Shown here: positions 1 through 9,185 of the stretch, piece by piece
Layout: each line of letters opens with the position of its first letter
How positions within the stretch are numbered: the stretch's first letter is position 1
Notes under the pieces: model-generated
The model's database searches: none
The model's input: only the letters and a program-made list of their open reading frames with translations
What the model was told of the DNA's origin: nothing
Origin: CAIWHR01 sp963811685
GTDB taxonomy: Bacteria; Pseudomonadota; Gammaproteobacteria; Burkholderiales; Casimicrobiaceae
NCBI GenBank assembly: GCA_963811685.1
Contig: CAWESK010000003.1
Location: 35,910-99,909, forward strand
Length of the DNA stretch: 64,000 nt
Direction: 5' to 3'
Position numbers and translations under genes: made by a program

Positions 1-183
1 GTGCAGGAGCGCGGCGCAGAGGACGGCGACGTCGTCGACCCCTTCGCGCTTGAGCAGGCTCGCGAGCGCGATCGGGTGATTGATGTAGGGCGAGGCCTCG
101 GCGTCCTTGCGGCGCTGGTTGCGATGCTTGTCGGCCGCGAAGGCGACGGCTTCGAGCAAGAGCGCTTGAGGGTCGGGGTGCAT
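1..183 (-). CDS. N-terminus of HD-domain (p)ppGpp hydrolase-like protein (partial)
   Basis: The reverse strand reads from an ATG at 183 to the window edge (61 codons). It contains the pattern FAADKHRNQRRK...PYINHPIALASLL...VAVLCAALLH, which is the usual opening of SpoT/MESH1-type HD phosphohydrolases. In that family the next residues would be the HD of the metal-binding HDxxED motif, just outside the window. The family hydrolyses the 3'-diphosphate of (p)ppGpp or related nucleotides in the cytoplasm. Only the first HD helices are visible, so a synthetase domain cannot be excluded. It is transcribed away from the OYE gene, leaving about 200 bp of divergent intergenic DNA. Confidence 0.7.
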   Translation of the reverse strand, partial: MHPDPQALLLEAVAFAADKHRNQRRKDAEASPYINHPIALASLLKREGVDDVAVLCAALLH

Positions 184-272
184 GGGGTTCTCGGATAGGG
201 CGAGGATAGCTTGTGAGCCCGCGCTGCGCCATCCGACAGCAGTAGGGCGTCCCGCATTGATCGCCGTCAAAC

Positions 273-294
273 CGGTCCCCTGAAATTGGGACCG
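273..294. repeat. 7-bp inverted repeat in the 184-386 intergenic region
   Basis: CGGTCCC (273-279) and GGGACCG (288-294) are perfect inverted arms around an AT-rich 8-base loop. The repeat lies between the HD-domain gene and the OYE gene, about 100 bp upstream of the OYE start. It could be a regulator site or a hairpin in the leader. There is no T-run, so it is unlikely to be an intrinsic terminator. The rest of this intergenic stretch shows nothing recognisable. Confidence 0.35.
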
Positions 295-386
295 TAATAG
301 TGACTTGGTTCTGGCGCCGGACTTCGTCAAACAGGACTCGGTCCGGCCTTGCAAGGACCGCTGACCAATCTCCCGGGCTGACCGTC

Positions 387-1479
387 ATGACCACCCTGTT
401 CGATCCCATTCGTATCGGCGACCTCGACCTCGCCAATCGCATCGTCATGGCGCCACTGACCCGCAACCGCGCCGCGTCCGGGCAAGTGCCGTCCGACCTC
501 GCCGTCGAGTACTACCGGCAGCGCGCGAGCGCCGGGCTGATCATCACCGAAGCGTCTCAGATCAGTCCCGAGGGGCAGGGCTATCTCGACACGCCGGGCA
601 TCTACAACACCAACCAGGTCGCCGGGTGGCGGCGCGTCACCGACGCCGTGCATGCGCAGGGCGGCCACATCGTGGTGCAACTGTGGCACGTTGGCCGCAT
701 CTCGCACGTCTCGCTGCAGCCGAACGGCGCGGCGCCGGTGTCGTCGACCGCGCGGCGCGCCGAGACGAAGACCTTCACCCGCGACGGCTTCGTCCCCGTG
801 TCGACACCGCGCGCGCTCACCACCGCGGAGATCCCCGCCGTGGTCGCGAACTACCGGAATGCTGCGCAGCGCGCGATGCGAGGCGGGCTTCGATGGCGTC
901 GAGGTGCATGGCGCGAACGGGTATCTGATCGAGCAGTTCCTGCGCGACAGCATCAACGACCGCGTCGACGAATATGGCGGCGCGATCGCCAACCGCGTGC
1001 GACTGCTGGTCGAGGTGATGCAGGCCGTTGCCGGGGCGATCGGCGGCGGCCGCACCGGGCTGCGCCTGTCGCCGGTGACGCCGTCCAACGACGCCGGACA
1101 GGACAGCGACCCGCAGGCGCTGTTCGAATACGCGGTGGCGCAACTTGCGCCGCTGGGGCTCGCGTTCATCGAGGTGGTCGAAGGTGCGACCGCCGGCGCG
1201 CGCGACTTCGCATCGTTCGACTATGCCGCGCTGCGGAACCGATTCGACGGCGCCTGGATCGTCAACAACGGCTACCAGCGCAAGATGGCCATGGACGCCG
1301 TGGCTTCGGGCGCGGCCGACCTCGTGTCGTTCGGGCGGCCGTTCATCAGCAACCCGGATCTCGTGCGCCGCCTGCGCGAGAACGCCCCGCTCGCGCCGCT
1401 CGATCCGGGCACGCTCTATGGCGGTGGCGCCAAGGGCTACATCGACTACCCGACGCTCGACGAGCTCGCGGTAGCTTAA
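387..1479 (+). CDS. Old Yellow Enzyme family FMN-dependent ene-reductase (frame break near 885)
   Basis: NADH:flavin oxidoreductase/OYE family, which reduces activated C=C bonds (for example alpha,beta-unsaturated carbonyls, maleimides and nitro compounds) using FMN and NAD(P)H. The start MTTLFDPIRIGDLDLANRIV is typical of NemA-like proteins. The flavin-barrel segments follow: APLTRNRA, the substrate-binding HGANGYLIEQFL (His/Asn pair), DEYGGAIANR, and the C-terminal phosphate-binding SFGRPFISNPDLVRRL. After correction the length is about 363 aa, normal for the family. The protein changes frame near 885, between the codons for the AM and EAGFDG segments. One extra C there explains the break. 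Function as an ene-reductase is confident; the natural substrate is unknown. Confidence 0.85.
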
Positions 1480-1540
1480 TACGCAGGGCCGCCCGCGACG
1501 TGCGTCGCCGCGCCCTGTCCACCGTTCGGAGGACACCCGA

Positions 1541-2031
1541 ATGATCAAGTTGAACGTGAACGGTCGCATTCGCACCGTCGACGTCGAGCCCGAGATGCCG
1601 TTGCTCTGGGTGCTGCGCGATCCACCTCGACCTTCCTGGAACCAAGTACGGCTGCGGCATCGCCGCCTGCGGCGCCTGCACGGTGCACGTCGACGGCGAG
1701 CCGGTGCGGTCCTGCGCGCTGCCCGTCTCGGCTGCGGTCGGCAAGAAGATCGTGACCATCGAGGGCCTGGCGGCCAAGGGCCTGCACCCGGTCCAGCAGG
1801 CGTGGATCGAGCAACGAGGTGCCTCAGTGCGGCTATTGCCAGACCGGCATGATCATGTCGGCGGTCGCGCTGCTCGCGAAGAACCCGAAGCCAAGCGACG
1901 CGGACATCGACGCGACGATGACCAACCTGTGCCGCTGCGGCAGCTATCCGCGCGTGCGCAAGGCGATTCACGCGCTCGCCGACAATCCTGCTGTGGCTGC
2001 GGCCGACACGACCCGTGGAGAGCGGCCATGA
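1541..2031 (+). CDS. (2Fe-2S)-binding small subunit of xanthine-oxidase-family oxidoreductase (two frame breaks)
   Basis: Electron-transfer subunit with two [2Fe-2S] clusters, as in isoquinoline 1-oxidoreductase IorA and aldehyde oxidoreductases. The N-terminal plant-ferredoxin cluster is seen as KYGCGIAACGACTVHVDG...RSC. The C-terminal four-helix cluster domain is seen as PQCGYCQTGMIM and NLCRCGSYPRVRKAI. The frame moves +1 near 1621 (an extra C after RD) and again near 1815 (an extra A in the His codon before EVPQCGYCQ), so no single frame carries the whole protein of about 163 aa. The stop overlaps the start of the large-subunit gene at 2028, the usual translational coupling for these pairs. 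A strong ribosome site (GGAGGACACCC) precedes the ATG. Confidence 0.85.
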
Positions 2032-4188
2032 CGATCGCACTGTCGCGTCGCGAATTTCTCAAGGTCACATCCGCCGTGGGCGGCGGTCTTGCGCTCGAAT
2101 TCCGGTTTCCCGCTTGCGTCGGCGGCCACTGCCGGCGCCGCACCTGTCGAAGTCAACGCGTGGATCGTCATCTACCCGGACGACCGCGTCGTCATTCGCA
2201 TCGCCCGCTCGGAGATGGGCCAGGGCACGTATACGGCACTCGCGCAGCTCGTTGCCGAGGAACTCGACTGCGACTGGAAGAACGTGAGCGCCGAGTTCGC
2301 CTCGCCCAACGAGCACATCCGGCGCAACCGCATCTGGGGCTCGATGTCCACCGGCGGCAGCCAGGGCGTGCGCTCGTCGCAGGACTACGTGCGCCAGGCG
2401 GGCGCCGCCGCGCGCCAGATGCTGGTCGCGGCTGCGGCGGCACGGTGGAAAGTGCCCGATGCCGAGTGCGCGGCCTCCAGCGGAATCGTCACGCACCGAC
2501 CGACCGGCCGGAAGCTTCGCTACGGTGAGGTGGCCGCCGCCGCCTCGAAGCTCACGCCGCCGAAGAACGTCGCGCTGCGCGATCCCGACGGACTGGAAGA
2601 TCGCCGGCAAGCCGCTGCACCGTCTCGACATTCCCGACAAGGTGCGGGGCAAGCCGGTGTTCGGCGTGGACGTCACGCTGCCTGGAATGCTGCACGCGTC
2701 GATCGCGCAGTGCCCGGTGTTCGGCGGCAAGGTGATCAGCGTCGACGACCGCGCGGCACTTGAGCATGCGCGGCGTGAAGAAGGTCGTTCGCGAGGAAGA
2801 GTTCGTGGCGGTCGTGGCCGACAACTGGTGGCGCGCCAACGAGGCTGCTGAAGAAGCTGAAGATCGAATGGGATTTGGGCGGCACGGGAGCACGCCGACA
2901 ACGACACCATCGCGGGGATGCTGCGCGAGGGACTCGCCGATCCGAATCTGCCGCAGGCGCGCAAGGTCGGCGACGCGCAGGCCGCACTTGCCGACCGCGA
3001 ACAAGGTCGTCGAGGCCGAATACCGCTCGCCGTACCTCAATCACGCGACGATGGAGCCGCAGACCTGCACGGCGTGGCTCAAGCCGGAAGGCTTCCTGGA
3101 AGTGTGGACGTCGACGCAGAACGGGGAAGCGTCGATGGCGGCCGCGGCCGAGACGGCCGGCCTGCCGCTCGAGAAGGTCGAGGTCCACAAGATGATGCTG
3201 GGCGGCGGTTTCGGCCGCCGTGGCGGCCCGCAGGACTTCGTCCGGCAGGGCGTGGCGATCGCCAAGGCAATGCCCGGCGTGCCGGTGAAGATGATGTGGT
3301 CGCGCGAGGAGGACATGCAGCACGACTTCTATCGCCCGGCGAGCATCGTGCGGATGAAGGCGGGACTCGACGCACAGGGCAAGGTCGTCGCCATGCATAC
3401 GACGATCGCGTGCCCGTCGATTCTCAAGGTGCTGCTGCGCCGCGACACCCACCAAGGATGGCATCGACTTCACCGCGGTGCGCACGTTCAGCGACATGCC
3501 GTACACCATCGCGAACCAGCAGGTGAACTACGCGATGCGCAACGGCCATGTGCCGGTGGGCTTCTGGCGCGCGCCGGGACAGCAGAACTCCTTCTACCGC
3601 GAGTGCTTCGTCGACGAGCTCGCACACGCGGCGGGCAAGGACCCCGTCGAGTTCCGGCTCGCGATGCTGAAGGAAGGCGACAAGAACCGCCTCGTGCTCG
3701 AAGCGGTGGCAAAGGCCGCCGGTTGGGGCTCTCCGCTACCCGCGGGCGTGCATCGCGGTGTCGCCGTCTCCGACGGCTTCGGCAGCTATTCGGCGATGGT
3801 GGCGGAAGTGTCGGTCAGCACGACCGGCGTGCCCAAAGTGCACCGCATCGTCGTCGCCATCGACTCGGGTTACGTGGTCAATCCCGACACCTGCCGCGCC
3901 CAGGCCGAGAGTAACGTCGTCTACGGCCTCGGCAGCATCTTGTACCAGGAGATCAACGTCAAGGACGGGCGCGTCGTCGAATCCAACTTCCACGACTTCC
4001 CGTTGCCGCGGATCGACGAGATGCCAAAGGTCGAGACGGTGCTCGTGCCGACGGGCGGATTCTGGGGCGGCCAAGGCGAGCCGGCCATCCTTCCGCTGAC
4101 ACCCGCGGTCTGCAACGCGATCTTCGCCGCGACGGGCAAGCGTGTACGCTCGCTGCCGCTCAAGAACCTGGATCTGCGCGGCGCGTGA
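2028..4188 (+). CDS. Molybdopterin-binding large subunit of IorB-like oxidoreductase, Tat-exported (multiple frame breaks)
   Basis: Catalytic subunit of the xanthine-oxidase superfamily, single-chain IorB/aldehyde dehydrogenase subgroup; it hydroxylates N-heterocycles or oxidises aldehydes with a molybdenum-cytosine-dinucleotide-type cofactor. The N-terminus has a twin-arginine signal (SRREFLKV plus a hydrophobic stretch), so the complex is periplasmic, carried with its Fe-S partner. Cofactor motifs visible are SEMGQGTYTAL, GGGFGRRGG, GFWRAPGQQNSFYRE and the C-terminal GGQGEPAILP, which contains the candidate catalytic Glu. Seven or so +1 steps are needed (near 2104, 2586, 2760, 2855, 2905, 2985 and 3450) to read one protein of about 715 aa. 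The density of breaks is the highest in the window. No separate XdhC or cytochrome partner is seen nearby. Confidence 0.85.
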
Positions 4189-4219
4189 GCGGTTCGCCGT
4201 CACGACGGAGGAGTGAACC

Positions 4220-4696
4220 ATGACTCTTTGCATCACGTCGACGGCCTTCGCTCACGAAGGCGCGATTCCGTCGATCCATACCTGCGAAGGCCGGGACGTT
4301 TCTCCACCACTTGCGTGGAAAGACATCCCCGCGGGGGCAAGAAGCCTCGCGCTGATCGTCGACGACCCCGATGCTCCGGACCCCGCTGCGCCGAAGATGA
4401 CGTGGGTGCATTGGGTGCTCTACAACATTCCGACGACGGCGAGCGGCCTGCCCGAAGCAGTCAATCCGGATGCGCTGCCGCCCGGCACGCACGGTGGTCG
4501 CAACGATTGGGGCCGCACCGGCTATGGCGGGCCCTGCCCGCCCGTGGGCCGGCATCGCTATTTTCACAAGCTCTATGCGCTCGACATCCTGCTGCCGGAC
4601 CTCAAGCGCCCGGAAAAGAAGACGTTGGAGAAGGCGATGCACGGGCACGTCCTCGCGCAGGCGGAGCTGATCGGCACGTACCAGAAGCTCAGGTAG
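4220..4696 (+). CDS. YbhB/YbcL family PEBP (Raf-kinase-inhibitor-like) protein
   Basis: 158-aa protein of the phosphatidylethanolamine-binding protein family. The diagnostic ligand-pocket segments are SPPLAWKDIPAGARSLALIVDDPDAPDP, WVHWVLYNIP and GRTGYGGPCPPVGRHRYFHKLYALD. It matches the family in length and has no signal peptide. A good ribosome site (GGAGGAGTGAACC) precedes the ATG. Bacterial homologues have no settled role. Its position 31 bp after the oxidoreductase large subunit suggests co-transcription but not a shared function. Confidence 0.9.
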   Translation: MTLCITSTAFAHEGAIPSIHTCEGRDVSPPLAWKDIPAGARSLALIVDDPDAPDPAAPKMTWVHWVLYNIPTTASGLPEAVNPDALPPGTHGGRNDWGRTGYGGPCPPVGRHRYFHKLYALDILLPDLKRPEKKTLEKAMHGHVLAQAELIGTYQKLR

Positions 4697-4850
4697 GCGA
4701 GCGCGATTCGGAGAGACGCCAGGCGGGCAGCGTTGCGCTATGCTCCACGGCGTGAGCGCCGAGGTCATCCCTGATCGGGCTGCCTGGCGCAGGCCGCTCC
4801 CACCCAAGGCGGCAGAAACGACAAGCCCACGAGGCCTGGAGGAACGACGA

Positions 4851-6087
4851 GTGAGCCAGTATCCCCCGCTTAAACTGCACGTCCCCGAGCCGACCGGACG
4901 CCCGGGACGCGAAACCGATTTCTCGTACCTCAACCTGTCGCCCGCCGGCGCGGTGCGGCGGCCGGCCGTCGACACGCGGCCGCTGGAGACCGTCGATGTC
5001 GCCGACGCGCTGGTCCGCGTTCTCGACGACGACGGGCGCGCCGTCGGTCCCTGGGATCCGAAGGCCGACCCGCAGCTGCTGCTCTCCGGGCTGCGCGCGA
5101 TGCTGAAGACGCGCTTCTTCGACGCGCGCATGCTGATCGCGCAGCGGCAGAAGAAGATCTCGTTCTACATGCAGAGCCTGGGCGAGGAGGCGGTCAGCGT
5201 CGGACAGGCACTCGCCCTCGAGCCCGGACGACATGTGCTTTCCGACCTATCGCCAGCAGGGCATTCTCATTGCGCGCGGCTACGGCCTCGTCGACATGAT
5301 GTGCCAGATCCTCTCGAACGACCACGACCCGGTCAAGGGGCGCCAGATGCCGGTGATGTACTCGTCGCGCAAGTACGGCTTCTTCTCGGTTTCGGGCAAC
5401 CTCGGCACGCAATACATTCAGGCAGTGGGCTGGGCGCATGGCGTCGGCGATCAAGGGCGACACGCGCATCGCCTCGGCGTGGATCGGAGACGGCTCAACG
5501 GCGGAGGCCGACTTCCACAGCGCGCTCACGTTCGCCGCGGTGTACCGCGCGCCGGTCATCCTCAACATCGTCAACAACCAGTGGGCGATTTCGTCGTTCC
5601 AGGGCATCGCGGGCGGCGAGGTCGCGACCTTCGCCGGGCGCGGTGTCGGCAATGGCATCGCTTCGCTGCGCGTCGACGGCAACGACTTCCTGGCGGTGCT
5701 CGCGACCTCGCGCTGGGCCGCGGAGCGCGCGCGTCGCGGGCTCGGGCCGACGCTCATCGAGTGGATCACCTACCGCGGCGGCGCCCATTCCACGTCGGAC
5801 GATCCGTCGAAGTACCGGCCGGCGGACGACTGGAAGCGCTTTCCGCTGGGCGACCCCGTCGCAGCGGCTGAAGAAGCATCTGGTCGCCATCGGTGCATTG
5901 ACCGAGGACGACCACGCGCGCATGCAGAAGGAGGTGGAGGAGGAAGTGGTCGCGGCGCAGAAGGAGGCCGAGAGCTACGGCAGCCTCGCGTCCGGCCACG
6001 TGCACGACGCGTCGACGATGTTCGAGGACGTCTACAAGGACATGCCGGAGCATCTGAAGCGGCAGCGCGACGCAGGCGGGAACGTGA
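4851..6087 (+). CDS. bkdA1: Branched-chain 2-oxoacid dehydrogenase E1 alpha subunit (frame breaks)
   Basis: ThDP-dependent decarboxylating E1 alpha of the branched-chain 2-oxoacid dehydrogenase complex, acting on the 2-oxoacids from Val, Leu and Ile. The opening SQYPPLKLHVPEPTGRPG is characteristic of Pseudomonas/Burkholderia BkdA1. The ThDP/Mg signature is the segment GDTRIASAWIGDGSTAEAD...NNQWAIS. The phosphorylation-loop-like segment around GGAHSTSDDPSKYRP is also present. The GTG at 4851 follows GGAGG. The frame steps +1 near 5229, 5442 and 5868. The end is ambiguous: in the frame as given there is no stop before bkdA2, but a TGA at 6085-6087 in the next frame would end the protein 2 bp before the bkdA2 ATG. 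Confidence 0.88.
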
Positions 6088-6089
6088 CG

Positions 6090-7106
6090 ATGGCCTCGAT
6101 GACGATGATCCAGGCGATCCGCTCGGCGATGGACGTGATGCTCGGGCGCGACGACAACGTCGTGGTGTTCGGCCAGGACGTGGGCTTCTTCGGCGGCGTG
6201 TTCCGCTGCACCGACGGCTTGCAGACGAAGTACGGCACGTCGCGCGTGTTCGACACGCCGATCGCCGAGGGCGGCATCGTCGGCATCGCGGTCGGCATGG
6301 GCGCGTACGGACTGCGCCCGGTCGCGGAGATCCAGTTCGCCGACTACTTCTATCCCGCCTACGACCAGATCGTGTCGGAGGCCGCGCGCATGCGCTATCG
6401 CTCGGCCGGCGACTTCACCGCGCCGATCACCGTGCGCATGCCGTGCGGCGGCGGCATCTACGGCGGGCAGACGCACAGCCAGAGCCCCGAGGCGCTGTTG
6501 ACGCACGTCTGCGGCCTGCGCACGGTGATGCCGTCCAATCCGTACGACGCCAAGGGGCTGCTCATCGCGTCGATCGAATGCGACGACCCGGTGATCTTTC
6601 TCGAGCCCAAGCGCATCTACAACGGCCCGTTCGACGGGCACCACGAGAAACCGGTCGTGCCGTGGACCGGCTTGCCGCAGGCCGAAGTCCCCGACGGCTA
6701 CTACACGGTGCCGCTCGAATCGGCGGCGACGTTCCGCCCGGGCACGGCGCTGACCGTGCTCACCTACGGCACGATGGTGTGGGTGCCGGACGCGGCGGCG
6801 CGCGAGACCGGCATTGACGCGGAGATCATCGATCTGCGCAGCCTCTGGCCGATGGATCTCGACACCGTCGCCAATTCGGTGAAGAAGACCGGCCGCTGCG
6901 TGATCGTCCACGAGGCCACGCGCACGAGCGGCTTCGGCGCGGAGCTCGCGGCGCTGGTGCAGGAGCATTGCTTCTTCCACCTGGAGGCGCCGATCGAGCG
7001 CGTCACCGGATGGGACACGCCGTATCCGCACGCGCAGGAGTGGGCGTATTTTCCCGGGCCTGATCGTGTCGGCGCCGCGTTCCGGCGCGTGATGGAGCAT
7101 AAATGA
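6090..7106 (+). CDS. bkdA2: Branched-chain 2-oxoacid dehydrogenase E1 beta subunit
   Basis: E1 beta forms the alpha2-beta2 heterotetramer with BkdA1. The sequence starts MASMTMIQAIRSAMDVMLGRDDNVVVFGQDVG and carries the family segments GGVFRCTDGLQTKYG, TPIAEGGIVGIAVGMGAYGLRPV, QFADYFYPAYDQI and the transketolase C-terminal domain ending IERVTGWDTPYPHAQEW. At 338 aa it is exactly the usual size. As written, it is joined in frame to the last part of bkdA1 with no stop between them, but the ATG at 6090 matches the family N-terminus, so a separate beta chain is preferred. Confidence 0.92.
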   Translation: MASMTMIQAIRSAMDVMLGRDDNVVVFGQDVGFFGGVFRCTDGLQTKYGTSRVFDTPIAEGGIVGIAVGMGAYGLRPVAEIQFADYFYPAYDQIVSEAARMRYRSAGDFTAPITVRMPCGGGIYGGQTHSQSPEALLTHVCGLRTVMPSNPYDAKGLLIASIECDDPVIFLEPKRIYNGPFDGHHEKPVVPWTGLPQAEVPDGYYTVPLESAATFRPGTALTVLTYGTMVWVPDAAARETGIDAEIIDLRSLWPMDLDTVANSVKKTGRCVIVHEATRTSGFGAELAALVQEHCFFHLEAPIERVTGWDTPYPHAQEWAYFPGPDRVGAAFRRVMEHK

Positions 7107-7182
7107 ACCCCCACGCTCACTCAGTTCGCTGCCCCCCGAGGGGGCGCAGCAGTGCCCTTCGGGCGGCCGTGCGGGCACTGCG
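7107..7182. repeat. GC-rich REP-like intergenic element between bkdA2 and bkdB
   Basis: The 76-bp gap holds CCCCCACGCTCACT...TTCGCTGCCCCCCGAGGGGGCGC followed by a 9-bp perfect inverted repeat, GCAGTGCCC (7149-7157) and GGGCACTGC (7173-7181), around a CTTCGGGCGGCC loop. It resembles, from memory, a repetitive extragenic element very common between genes of Comamonadaceae and relatives. It sits inside the bkd operon, so its hairpins would be in the transcript just upstream of bkdB. Confidence 0.5.
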
Positions 7183-8439
7183 ATGAGCATCCACATCGTG
7201 AAGGTGCCGGACATCGGCGAAGGCATCGCCGAGGTCGAGCTCGTCGAGTGGTACGTCAATGCGGGCGACACGATCCGCGCGGACCAGACCGTCGCCGACC
7301 TGATGACGGACAAGGCGACCGTCGAAGTTCCGTCGCCGGTGTCGGGTCGCGTGATCGCGCTGGGCGCCAAGGCCGGCGACAAGCTCGCCGTCGGCAGCGA
7401 ATTGATCCGGCTCGAAGTGGATGGCGGGGGCGCCGATGTTGCGAAGACCGCGGCGGCGCCACCCGCGGCCACGGGACCGGTCACGCCGAAGGCCACCGCG
7501 ACGGCTCCTGCCGCCGCTGTTGCCAGCACTCCTGCCGCGGCCGCACCGCCATCGACCGCGCAGTCATCAACGATCAAGCCCCTTGCCTCGCCGTCGGTGC
7601 GCCGCCACGCGCGCGAGCTGGAAATCGACCTCGGCCGCGTGCAGGGGAGCGGGCCCGACGGACGGATCGTGCACGAGGATCTCGAACGCTACGCGAAGGG
7701 CGGCACCGCGAAACCCGAACGCGCGCCGCGCTACGCCGAGCGCAACGACGAGCACGCGGTGGCCGTGATCGGGCTGCGCCGGCAGATCGCGCTGCGCATG
7801 CGCGAAGCGCTGCGCATCCCGCACTTCACCTACGTCGAGGAAGTCGACGTCACCGAGCTCGAGGCGCTGCGCGCGCAGCTCAACGACGAGCACGGCAAGG
7901 AACGCGGGCGGCTCACGGTGCTGCCGTTCCTGATGCGCGCGATCGTGCTCGCGATGCCCAGGTTCCCGCAGATGAACGCGCGCTTCGACGATGAGAAGGG
8001 CATCGTGACGCGTTACGGCGCCGTGCATCTCGGCGTGGCCACGCAGACCGAAAGCGGGCTCATGGTCCCGGTGGTGCGCCACGCCGAAGCGCGCGACGTG
8101 TGGTCCTGTGCCGCCGAGGTCGTGCGGCTGGCCGAAGCCGCGCGCACGGGCAAGGCGACGCGCGACGAGCTGTCAGGCTCGACGATCACGATCACGAGCC
8201 TGGGGCCGCTGGGCGGCATCGTCACCACGCCGGTGATCAACACGCCGGAAGTCGCGATCGTCGGCGTCAACCGCATCGTCGAGCGGCCCGTCATCCGCGC
8301 GGGGGCGATCGTGCCGCGCAAGATGATGAACCTGTCGTCGTCGTTCGATCACCGCGTGATCGACGGCCAGCACGCCGCCGAGTTCGTGCAGGCGCTGCGG
8401 CGCTCCCTCGAGTGCCCCGCGCTGCTGTTCGTGGATTAG
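7183..8439 (+). CDS. bkdB: Dihydrolipoyl acyltransferase E2 of branched-chain 2-oxoacid dehydrogenase
   Basis: 418-aa E2 core protein. Residues 1-78 form one lipoyl domain with the lipoylated Lys44 in MTDKATVEV. An Ala/Pro-rich linker follows, then an E3/E1-binding domain at about 129-168 (ASPSVRRHARELEIDL...GPDGRIVHEDLERY). The catalytic domain of the chloramphenicol-acetyltransferase type carries the active-site DHRVIDG near residue 390. It transfers the branched acyl group to CoA. Together with bkdA1 and bkdA2 it completes E1 and E2. The E3 gene (lpdV) that often follows is absent here, so E3 must come from elsewhere. Confidence 0.93.
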   Translation: MSIHIVKVPDIGEGIAEVELVEWYVNAGDTIRADQTVADLMTDKATVEVPSPVSGRVIALGAKAGDKLAVGSELIRLEVDGGGADVAKTAAAPPAATGPVTPKATATAPAAAVASTPAAAAPPSTAQSSTIKPLASPSVRRHARELEIDLGRVQGSGPDGRIVHEDLERYAKGGTAKPERAPRYAERNDEHAVAVIGLRRQIALRMREALRIPHFTYVEEVDVTELEALRAQLNDEHGKERGRLTVLPFLMRAIVLAMPRFPQMNARFDDEKGIVTRYGAVHLGVATQTESGLMVPVVRHAEARDVWSCAAEVVRLAEAARTGKATRDELSGSTITITSLGPLGGIVTTPVINTPEVAIVGVNRIVERPVIRAGAIVPRKMMNLSSSFDHRVIDGQHAAEFVQALRRSLECPALLFVD

Positions 8440-8719
8440 GGCCTGTTCACACTATGGACGCAAACGCGAACGGGCGGCATGGGCGCCAGTCAAGGCGCCT
8501 CATTTGCCAAATGAGGAAGCGAAGACTGGGCGTCTTCGCGAGGAGGGCAACGCAGAGTGGCGTCCCATGATGCCCGTTCCCTTCGGGTGGCTGCCGAAAA
8601 CGCCCATCACTGCGTTGCGAAGTCTTGCCGGGTGCTCGACCCGCCTTCGCCTCCGCGCCTTGCGCTGAGCGTTTTCGGCCGTGCAACGCGTATGTGCCCA
8701 TAGTGTGAACAGGCCCTAA
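8437..8719. mobile_element. MITE-like element, about 280 bp, with 22-bp terminal inverted repeats
   Basis: The left end TTAGGGCCTGTTCACACTATGG (from 8437) is repeated as its exact complement at the right end, finishing at 8719. TA dinucleotides sit at the outer edge of both ends, as expected for a Tc1/IS630-type TA target duplication. The interior carries further inverted repeats: CCTCATTT/AAATGAGG around 8498-8516, GCAACGCAG/CTGCGTTGC, and GCCGAAAACGC/GCGTTTTCGGC. No frame inside encodes a transposase. The left repeat contains the bkdB stop codon and the right one abuts the stop of the next, convergent gene, so it also lies where a bidirectional terminator would be. Confidence 0.7.
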
Positions 8720-8720
8720 C

Positions 8721-9185
8721 CTACTTCTTGAACGAGACGTCCTCGATCAACACCTTGTAGGCGTAGCCCGAGCCCAGGTCCACGTCCGTCTTGACGGTGC
8801 CCTTGGCGATGACGACGTCGCCTACCTTGGGCTCGTCCTTGCTGGTCGCCAGGAGGTCGTTGCTGCCATCCGCCGCCGACCCCGATCCGTCGCGCAGGTG
8901 AACCCAGTTCTTGCCCATGATTCCCGCGTTGACCTTCACGACCTTCGCGCGGATGACGACTTCCTTGCCCTTGAGCGTGACGCGGTCGGCGTAGACCTGG
9001 CCGACCGTTCGCGCATTGGCGCCCTCGGCCTTCGCGACTTTCACGTCCGCCACAGCGGGCACCTTGGCGACGCCGGCGTGAATCGCGTCCGCGGGCGGCG
9101 CGCCCGAAGCCTTGGGCATGTCACCGGCCGCCCACGCGATCGGGACGGCAAGCGTTGCAACGACTGCTATGAACAGGTTTTTCAT
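8721..9185 (-). CDS. Exported OB-fold protein (nucleotide-binding-like)
   Basis: 154-aa protein. The start chosen is MKNLFIAVVATLAVPIAWAA, a typical signal peptide; longer in-frame starts upstream lack support. After an Ala/Lys-rich segment, residues about 70-150 look like a bacterial OB-fold domain: YADRVTLKGKEVVIRAKVVKVNAGIMGKNWVHLRDGSG, then DLLATSKDEPKVGDVVIAKGTV and a conserved end GYAYKVLIEDVSF. Such proteins are often named nucleotide-binding or tRNA_anti-like and are periplasmic; their ligand is not established. It is convergent with bkdB across the MITE-like element. Confidence 0.8.
   Translation of the reverse strand: MKNLFIAVVATLAVPIAWAAGDMPKASGAPPADAIHAGVAKVPAVADVKVAKAEGANARTVGQVYADRVTLKGKEVVIRAKVVKVNAGIMGKNWVHLRDGSGSAADGSNDLLATSKDEPKVGDVVIAKGTVKTDVDLGSGYAYKVLIEDVSFKK

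Noticed and set aside
1..198. 65-codon plus-strand frame at the window start
   Set aside because: The minus strand of the same DNA encodes the conserved start of an HD-domain hydrolase, which is far better supported.
8447..8701. Short frames within the MITE-like element considered as a small protein gene
   Set aside because: They run through inverted repeats on both strands and show no protein-like pattern.
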